Both the position numbers and the translations under genes were made by a program. This document shows positions 58,409-64,000 of a stretch of 64,000 nt of DNA, piece by piece; position 1 is the first letter of the stretch, and each line of letters starts with the position of its first letter. The stretch comes from UTCHB3 sp964531325. Lineage in GTDB: Bacteria > Bacteroidota > Ignavibacteria > Ignavibacteriales > Ignavibacteriaceae. The notes beneath the pieces were generated by a model, which was not told the DNA's origin, searched no databases, and was given only the letters and a program-made list of their open reading frames with translations. Where the stretch lies: contig CAZHCW010000004.1 in assembly GCA_964531325.1 (NCBI GenBank), positions 62,001 to 126,000 of the forward strand, written 5' to 3'.

Positions 58409-59335
58409 TCACCTTAAAACCTGGAAATTAGATTCACCAAAGAGTCTTAGGGTCTCTTTTTTAAGCCTTTCGGAGATATTGGAAGAATTCACAAACCTTT
58501 CAAATTCAGTGACTACCCTTTGTTTCTCAACTGAATCCGCCTCATCCCAATTAAGAGATTGACTTTCAGAACTAATTATGTTATGAGTAATTGATTTTAG
58601 TTTGTTATTTAATATCTCATTTGGGGAATTTGGGACAAAACTGTTTGCTGAGGTATCCGAAGTACCCCGAATTGTTGATTCGGTAAAAATAACCGGGACA
58701 TAATAAAGTTCCGGGACTCCAAATCTCCGATTTATCAAAATACTACCGATATGTTGTTTTTGATCTTTTATGTCGATAATGAATTTTGATATCGCTTCGA
58801 TACCAAGTTGAGCAATTCCTTTTGTATTTGAGGATATTAATTTCTGGTGTGCATCAATATTCTCTTGCGACCCAACAATTAAAACCCCAGGAGAATGAAT
58901 CACTCGATTATCCAATGATGCAACTGACCGATGCACAAAATTGGTTGTAAATTTATCCAGCTCAAATATTCTCTGTCGGAGTGACTTATTTAGTGAGTCG
59001 AATAGTTTTGAATACCTTCTGGCAATCATCACATAATCCTGCTCCATACGGTATCTGAAAGTTTTTAATGTCTGCGATTGCTGAATCATTTCCATACTTT
59101 TTGACTCAACATCTGCTTTAAGTTTCGCAACTTTTTGTGATATTTGTGATCTAATCAGAGTATAAAAACCTCTATTCACATTGGCGCAAACATCATCAGC
59201 AGCTTCTTTATCTGCCAGTATAACAGCATCCTGCATCTCTCTCACTGCATAGGTTACAGAATCGACCCGTTGGGCCACTCTTTGAAGGCTATCCGCCATC
59301 GGCCTGGTATCAACATCAAAACTATAGTCCGGCAT
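58409..59335 (-). CDS. Helical protein A, paralogue of the downstream gene
   Basis: A 308-aa soluble protein from ATG 59335, preceded by GGGAGGA; a frame from 59395 would include the ribosome site. It contains a long coiled-coil-like region (about 20-150: LQRVAQRVDSVTYAVREMQDAVILADKEAA and following). The second half includes YYVPVIFTESTIRGTSDTS, shared with paralogue B. Two copies side by side suggest a hetero-oligomer. It follows the 780-aa gene after 74 bases, the longest gap but one in the operon. Family unknown. Confidence 0.7.
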   Translation of the reverse strand: MPDYSFDVDTRPMADSLQRVAQRVDSVTYAVREMQDAVILADKEAADDVCANVNRGFYTLIRSQISQKVAKLKADVESKSMEMIQQSQTLKTFRYRMEQDYVMIARRYSKLFDSLNKSLRQRIFELDKFTTNFVHRSVASLDNRVIHSPGVLIVGSQENIDAHQKLISSNTKGIAQLGIEAISKFIIDIKDQKQHIGSILINRRFGVPELYYVPVIFTESTIRGTSDTSANSFVPNSPNEILNNKLKSITHNIISSESQSLNWDEADSVEKQRVVTEFERFVNSSNISERLKKETLRLFGESNFQVLR

Positions 59336-59409
59336 AAATCCTCCCTTTCTTATCTGGAGTATTAAGTGATTTATGTTGAAACTTACTAAATTCAAGTGGG
59401 CGAATTATA

Positions 59410-61752
59410 CTATTCATCTTCATCATCCATCCCTTCGATAAAATCTATAGCATCTTGAATGTCTTCTTTCGTCACAAAGATAGATAGAAGTTCTTCATTG
59501 TCAGTGTTGACCTTAACATTTATCCCCAGTTCTTGCAGCCCTTCAACTATCTTTTGAATTTCTTCTTCATCCTCACTCTCATAAACAAACTGCCAATCTT
59601 CTTCAGATAGTTCTCCAAGATTTTCCGCATTATCGGTTGTTTTTTCTTGATCATTAATAACCGGGTCAACTGGTTTTGGTGATGAATTGGAGATATCCGG
59701 TTCGGTAGATTTAGTCAAATCAATACCTTCAGATTTTTTTTGAGTTACAGGTTCAGATATTTTTATTTCCTGATTTTGAACATACTCATAAGATTTAATC
59801 TCTTGAGCAGCAACTTTAGCCAATTTGTTCAGATCAATGGAAAGATTTTCATAAGCAGAATCCTCAATACTCGGCACGGGAGGTATTTCAGCGGATTCTG
59901 CGAAGAGAGGATTAATTGAAGTGAGAGGTTTCCGTCTCTCCTCAATTTCATGTAAGTGTGAAGTGGAAACTGCCATGTTCTTTGGATAACTGTCACGAAG
60001 TGAGGCATCATAATATTCGATATGTTCAAATTTTTCTGCTCTTCTCTCAATATCTTCTTTTAGTCTGTCCATATAATCAATAAATTCTTGCTGAATACTC
60101 TGGAACTCCTTTGATTTAATGTCAAATGCTGCAAAAACCTCTCCACTGTTATCTTCGGAACTAACCACTGTGGATGCGAGAGAAGCATTTGCCTTCATGC
60201 TTTTTTCTGTATTCTCGAGGGCAGTGAGGGTGTTATAAGCTGCAATGTATTCAGACAAAGTTGATCTCATCTGGTTAATGAGGTCATTACTCTCAGCTCT
60301 ATTTCTGCCATAAAAATCTTCCGTATCCTGATGCCATTTGTTCAGATAGTTTATCTTTTGATCTTTAATGTTGTTATAGATTTTTAGTCGTTCAATTCTC
60401 GTTTCCATAAGAAGATTTTGAACTACAGGGGCAACTATCTCTTCTTGAATTTGATGAATACCAAACGGAAAGTTTGTTTTAGTTCCATCTTCTGCAACCC
60501 AACAATCAGAAAGCAGATCGTATTTTACTCTTGAACTTTGTTTTAATTGGAATGGAGAATAACTTTCAACTGATTCACTAAAATCAAACTTTTCATTTTT
60601 AATTCTGTCTATTTCTTCAGCTTCCAGGATCGGGGAATAATGATTATAAGCTGATTTGAGCATTTTATAAAGCAAATGGTTTGCTTTTAGTACCATATTG
60701 TTCGCCGAAGAGATTTTTAGTTTTGTAACGGCTTGAACAGAATTTGCCATATTTAGCATTAATTTGGTTAAGACCTCTTCAAATTGTTGAGTATCTCTCT
60801 CCAGGGACTTTTTAAGAACATTTAATGAATTAAAATGTGCAATCTCTTCGTTATATCTTTTATCATCAAATGCCTCCAACACTGGCGAATTTCCGACATC
60901 GGAGGTTGCAAATACATTAATGAAGTTTGCATAGTCGCTACCCGGAATAATTACCGGTAAGGATACTTCATTAACAACCAAATCGTTCATGCAGAATGCG
61001 GAGGTTCTTAAATTCCTGTCCAATTGACCAAAATAATCGTGATAAACAACCTTTTGAATAGATTTTGAATATTGTGAAGTATCCACTTCTTCAACCTCGG
61101 ATGAATTTTCTACTATTGGGATTTCCTGGATCAAGAACTCCAATTCTTCAACTTTATCAGAAAATAATTCCCCCTGCTTTACAGTCTGTAATCTAAAATT
61201 TTCGTTCTCTTTTGTCCCAGTATAATCAATAAGAAAACTTTTATCCTCAAATGGGATGGCACCGGCCACGGGTATATATCCAACCCCCAGTTTGGTTATT
61301 TTGTAGTCACGAAAAATTGCTTCGTGTGCTTCTGTAAATCCTTTGATTTTATCTGCGGCTGAAGCCAGGGAAGCCTTTTCCTCACTAATTTTACTTTTAA
61401 TTGTAAAACCAAATAAAACTATAGCCAGTCCTAAAATCAGGATAACTGAAGCAAGTAATCCGAAACCCGAAAAAATACCCCCGGGGGACTTAAGTGTTGC
61501 CTGAACCACAAGCAAGACTATACCTGCTAATACCAAAACACCACCAATGATAGTCGATATTTTGCTTTTTTGTGTTAAGTTATCAACTTCGTTTTCCTTT
61601 TGGGTTTTAATCTCATTCTGAATAGAGATTTCTTTTTCCAATCTTTCTTCTTCAGTAACAATTTTTTCTGCAGCATTTTTATAATACTCAAATAAAATTT
61701 TAGCTTGATCCTGAAAGATATTTGCTGAACTATTGAATACTTTTCCGCTCAT
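59410..61752 (-). CDS. Large coiled-coil protein with two membrane helices
   Basis: A 780-aa protein. The N-terminus (about 10-60) is a coiled coil, followed by a transmembrane pair at about 66-88 (IIGGVLVLAGIVLLVV) and 95-117 (GLLASVILILGLAIVLFGF) joined by a short P-G-G loop. Long charged helical regions (about 290-600) follow. The C-terminus is very acidic (EEDWQFVYESEDEEEIQKIVEGL to the final DEDE). One hairpin in the membrane with both large parts on the cytoplasmic side is the simplest topology. No ATPase or GTPase motif was found. It lies 15 bases after the multi-pass gene. Probably a membrane-anchored organiser; family unknown. Confidence 0.72.
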   Translation of the reverse strand: MSGKVFNSSANIFQDQAKILFEYYKNAAEKIVTEEERLEKEISIQNEIKTQKENEVDNLTQKSKISTIIGGVLVLAGIVLLVVQATLKSPGGIFSGFGLLASVILILGLAIVLFGFTIKSKISEEKASLASAADKIKGFTEAHEAIFRDYKITKLGVGYIPVAGAIPFEDKSFLIDYTGTKENENFRLQTVKQGELFSDKVEELEFLIQEIPIVENSSEVEEVDTSQYSKSIQKVVYHDYFGQLDRNLRTSAFCMNDLVVNEVSLPVIIPGSDYANFINVFATSDVGNSPVLEAFDDKRYNEEIAHFNSLNVLKKSLERDTQQFEEVLTKLMLNMANSVQAVTKLKISSANNMVLKANHLLYKMLKSAYNHYSPILEAEEIDRIKNEKFDFSESVESYSPFQLKQSSRVKYDLLSDCWVAEDGTKTNFPFGIHQIQEEIVAPVVQNLLMETRIERLKIYNNIKDQKINYLNKWHQDTEDFYGRNRAESNDLINQMRSTLSEYIAAYNTLTALENTEKSMKANASLASTVVSSEDNSGEVFAAFDIKSKEFQSIQQEFIDYMDRLKEDIERRAEKFEHIEYYDASLRDSYPKNMAVSTSHLHEIEERRKPLTSINPLFAESAEIPPVPSIEDSAYENLSIDLNKLAKVAAQEIKSYEYVQNQEIKISEPVTQKKSEGIDLTKSTEPDISNSSPKPVDPVINDQEKTTDNAENLGELSEEDWQFVYESEDEEEIQKIVEGLQELGINVKVNTDNEELLSIFVTKEDIQDAIDFIEGMDDEDE

Positions 61753-61767
61753 TGTAGTAACTTTTAT

Positions 61768-62484
61768 TTAGTTAGTGTAAAGTTTTTTTCTGTGTTTTAT
61801 CAGGTTATCGCAGTTAATAAGACTGCTTTTAACCACTTCCCGGTTGGGATCAATGCCAATAAACTGGGACATCAAAATTTCCAGTTCAGAGAGAATTTCT
61901 GCTTCGAGATCTTTCGCAGTGATACTACTGGAAGGAGAGATATTCCGACATTTGACAGTTATTTCTTCTAATAATTTGCGCTCAATTTCCCAATTCAGGT
62001 TTTTACGACTAAAGCTAATCTGGATTTGATTGACAAGATTTTGGATATTAAGAATTGGAATTCTCGACTCCTGTTGTTCCTCGGCGACATTCCTTGCATT
62101 TTCGCTTGATTTCCTCGAAGAGTACACTCCAACTGCGAGCAGGAACAGGAAAGCAAATTGGTATAATAATTGAATTTTTAAGCTTAGAAGTAATGTTACT
62201 CCGGCAATAACTCCTAAAACAGATAACAGAGACCATCCGGCAAGAAAAAACCAGCTAATCCCCAACCCACCAACAATAGATTCAAAATCCTTAACAGGAA
62301 TAAAAAAATTAAGCAAGTTTGAAAAGAGCAGATAGTAAACCAGGCTTATTATCAAAAAATCGAGGTAAATTATGCCCGGAACTACAAAAATGTTTTTAAA
62401 CATGTAGAAACCAAGAAGAATTAATAACTCTCCTCCAAGCAGTATTAGAATACCGGTTAAATTCAATTTATCTGTTTTTAGCAT
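61768..62484 (-). CDS. Multi-pass membrane protein of SPFH operon
   Basis: A 238-aa protein with about five hydrophobic helices in its first 125 residues (8-28, 33-60, 72-90, 92-105 and 106-124). A soluble helical tail of about 110 residues follows (NLVNQIQISFSRKNLNWEIERKLLEEI to the end). No transporter or enzyme motif is recognised. It starts one base after the SPFH protein's stop, so the two are translationally linked. It could be the membrane partner that recruits the SPFH protein, in the way YdjG/YdjH recruit YdjI in Bacillus; that comparison is inference. Confidence 0.72.
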   Translation of the reverse strand: MLKTDKLNLTGILILLGGELLILLGFYMFKNIFVVPGIIYLDFLIISLVYYLLFSNLLNFFIPVKDFESIVGGLGISWFFLAGWSLLSVLGVIAGVTLLLSLKIQLLYQFAFLFLLAVGVYSSRKSSENARNVAEEQQESRIPILNIQNLVNQIQISFSRKNLNWEIERKLLEEITVKCRNISPSSSITAKDLEAEILSELEILMSQFIGIDPNREVVKSSLINCDNLIKHRKKLYTN

Positions 62485-62485
62485 T

Positions 62486-63727
62486 TTAACCTCTTTTTAA
62501 ACCACAGTTTGGACAGAATTTCGCAGTTCCAACTTTTGCACCACATCGTTGGCAATTATCCTGGCTTTCTTGAGCAGGTTTCCCGCAATTTGGGCAGAAC
62601 ATTCCTCCCGGTGGAAGCGGAGTTTGGCAATTGATACAATTATTACCGGCTTCTTTTAAGACTAAACCGCAACTTACGCAGCGAGATGCTTGTGTATCAT
62701 TGTCTGTTCCACATTTAGGGCAGGGGTTGTAAACATCGCCACAATGTGGACAAAATTTCATCGAGCTCGAGAATTTCTTTGCGCAGTTGGAACAATAGAC
62801 ATCCCGGGTAGTTTGTTGTAGCGGTGGGTTACTTTGGTTAACATTCTGAGGTTGGTTCCCTTGTGTTGGTTGCGGCTGCATAAGTCCACCAGACGCTAAA
62901 TTACCCAGCATACTGCTTGCAATTACCGCCCCTAAAAGCCCGCCTTTACCGCCATCAGCTGAGTTAATTGCATTATCGGCTGTTTCAAACACTTTCGATT
63001 GTTGCCAGGTAAAACCACCAATTGCCTGAGCACTTTGGCGTGACATTGCCTCGAGTATCCGCTTTCCCACTTCAGTTTTACCATCGACTTCTATAGTTGT
63101 AACATAAAAACCTGCTAAATGAAAGCCATATTCTTCCCAAAATGGGATCATTGATTTTCTTAAAGTCTCAGAGATGTGCTCTAAATAGCCTGATATTTGT
63201 TTAATACCTATTTTATTTGATTGAATAAATTGAAGTATTAATGATTTTGTTTTCGAAACAAGTGCACCGTAAAAATGATCAGTCAGTTGAGCTGCCGTGA
63301 AGTTTGACGCTGTGCCTACCAGATTAACAAGGAATCGTTCCGCATCCTCAATTCTTAATCCATATCTGCCCGATGATAAAAGAGGAACCATGGTTTGGTA
63401 ATCCGGGTCGTGCAACATCATAGCATCGGTATTCCAATTAATATTAAGTGGAATCAACTTGTTTACGAACCAAACCTCTGCTGTGAACGGATTTTTACCA
63501 CCAAAAGGAATACCAAATAGAGATCTTAATACCGGTATATTCTCGGTATTGAGAGTGTGTTTCCCGGGCCCAAACTTTGCGACGATTTGACCTTTGGAAA
63601 AAAGTACAGCTTCCTGTGATTCTGTAACGATTAGTTGAGTATAAGTGCTCAAATTTGAGTGGGGGAATTTCCACGCATATACGGGTTCACTTCCCGGTTC
63701 CCAACGGACGAAATCGATAATTGCCAT
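62486..63727 (-). CDS. SPFH (virion-core-like/YdjI-type) protein with four zinc ribbons
   Basis: A 413-aa protein. Residues about 1-260 match the SPFH/YdjI type often annotated as virion core protein: AWKFPHSNLSTYTQLIVTESQEAVLFSKGQIVAKFGPGKHTLNTENIPVL, then GFYVTTIEVD. A Gly/Ala-rich segment (260-285) and a Gln/Asn/Pro linker (285-310) lead to four zinc ribbons with eight CxxC pairs between 312 and 408 (CSNC/CPHC, CPKC/CVSC, CINC/CPNC, CQRC/CPNC). No transmembrane helix; SPFH proteins of this group assemble on membranes through partners. First gene of the seven-gene minus-strand operon, so its upstream region (63728-64000) should hold the promoter. Confidence 0.88.
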   Translation of the reverse strand: MAIIDFVRWEPGSEPVYAWKFPHSNLSTYTQLIVTESQEAVLFSKGQIVAKFGPGKHTLNTENIPVLRSLFGIPFGGKNPFTAEVWFVNKLIPLNINWNTDAMMLHDPDYQTMVPLLSSGRYGLRIEDAERFLVNLVGTASNFTAAQLTDHFYGALVSKTKSLILQFIQSNKIGIKQISGYLEHISETLRKSMIPFWEEYGFHLAGFYVTTIEVDGKTEVGKRILEAMSRQSAQAIGGFTWQQSKVFETADNAINSADGGKGGLLGAVIASSMLGNLASGGLMQPQPTQGNQPQNVNQSNPPLQQTTRDVYCSNCAKKFSSSMKFCPHCGDVYNPCPKCGTDNDTQASRCVSCGLVLKEAGNNCINCQTPLPPGGMFCPNCGKPAQESQDNCQRCGAKVGTAKFCPNCGLKRG

Positions 63728-64000
63728 ATATTAATCTTTCATTTCAATCTAAATTTATTTGCTGTTTGAAATCTAAATTCCCGCGATTCAATCCGGTTAA
63801 TTTTTCTTTTTCATAAAAATAGAATCCTTTTAATGTAAATATAGTCGCAGGTGGTTACCAGAACGATTACAAGAAGGGGAATTAAGTAGCTTATAGTGCC
63901 ATCCTGGAAAAATTTGCTTCTGAACTTTATAATTCTTAAGTTAAATCATCATGAATTTGGGAGTTTTCGTTTTTATTGAATCCATGACTCTGATTAAATC
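63728..64000 (-). other. Upstream region of the SPFH operon
   Basis: 273 AT-rich bases up to the window edge. No promoter could be assigned with confidence. On the minus strand a stretch from 63945 to 63811 is open and would encode a single hydrophobic helix (ISYLIPLLVIVLVTTC) but has no standard start codon. It may be the tail of a decayed small membrane gene or chance. Confidence 0.35.

Overview
The window looks like a chromosomal segment of an AT-rich, Gram-negative bacterium of the Bacteroidota/Chlorobiota/Ignavibacteriota (FCB) lineage, most likely an Ignavibacteria relative. Four observations support this. Several secreted proteins end in type IX secretion (T9SS) sorting domains with the YPNPFNPST-type motif. 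There is a PorV/PorQ-like outer-membrane protein beside a TonB receptor with a carboxypeptidase-regulatory N-domain. Kdo/LPS-transport genes are present. TTG starts and 1-4 nt stop/start overlaps are common. No rRNA, tRNA, CRISPR array or transposase gene was recognised.

Layout. 1-2761: the 3' part of a prolyl oligopeptidase and a GT4 glycosyltransferase, closed by a terminator. 2910-10921: two converging operons that share a logic of acyl carrier proteins, KAS III enzymes, SDR reductases, an AMP ligase, two GNAT-like proteins and a deacetylase. This looks like a pathway that builds a short (hydroxy)acyl group and transfers it to a glycan or amine. 11085-13223: a T9SS-sorted TIGR03790-like protein. 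13348-15309: a cysteine-rich leader peptide followed by cysE and cysK. 15591-18664: an M20 peptidase, an exported cyanophycinase-like peptidase and a small T9SS cargo protein. 18752-25926: an RpiR regulator followed by TonB receptor, large secreted protein and PorV-like protein. 25998-34255: mazG (opposite strand), RidA, a membrane acyltransferase-like protein, ruvB, then kdsA-kdsD-lptC-lptA-like-lptB. 34321-39498 (minus): a HEAT protein, recQ and a T9SS protein. 39792-55542: a long plus-strand run with YmdB-like, folD, deoC, a HicB-like orphan, trmH, an unlisted 41-aa ORF, aroA, an M1 peptidase, thyA, folA, mutL, an isobutyryl-CoA-mutase-like subunit, a UbiA-type transferase, a lipoprotein, an HlyC/CorC protein, a DCC protein and a GT2. 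55613-63727 (minus): a seven-gene operon of mostly unknown proteins headed by an SPFH/zinc-ribbon protein.

The strongest candidates for something undescribed are three. First, the seven-gene SPFH/zinc-ribbon operon (two membrane proteins, two paralogous helical proteins, a bactofilin-like beta-helix protein and a second zinc-ribbon protein). Second, the 34-codon leader upstream of cysE in which six of the last nine codons are Cys, with mutually exclusive base pairings around it. Third, the two-armed ACP/KAS III acyl cluster. At a smaller scale, short arrays with an 8-nt period recur at the 3' ends of unrelated genes, and in one case supply the end of folA.
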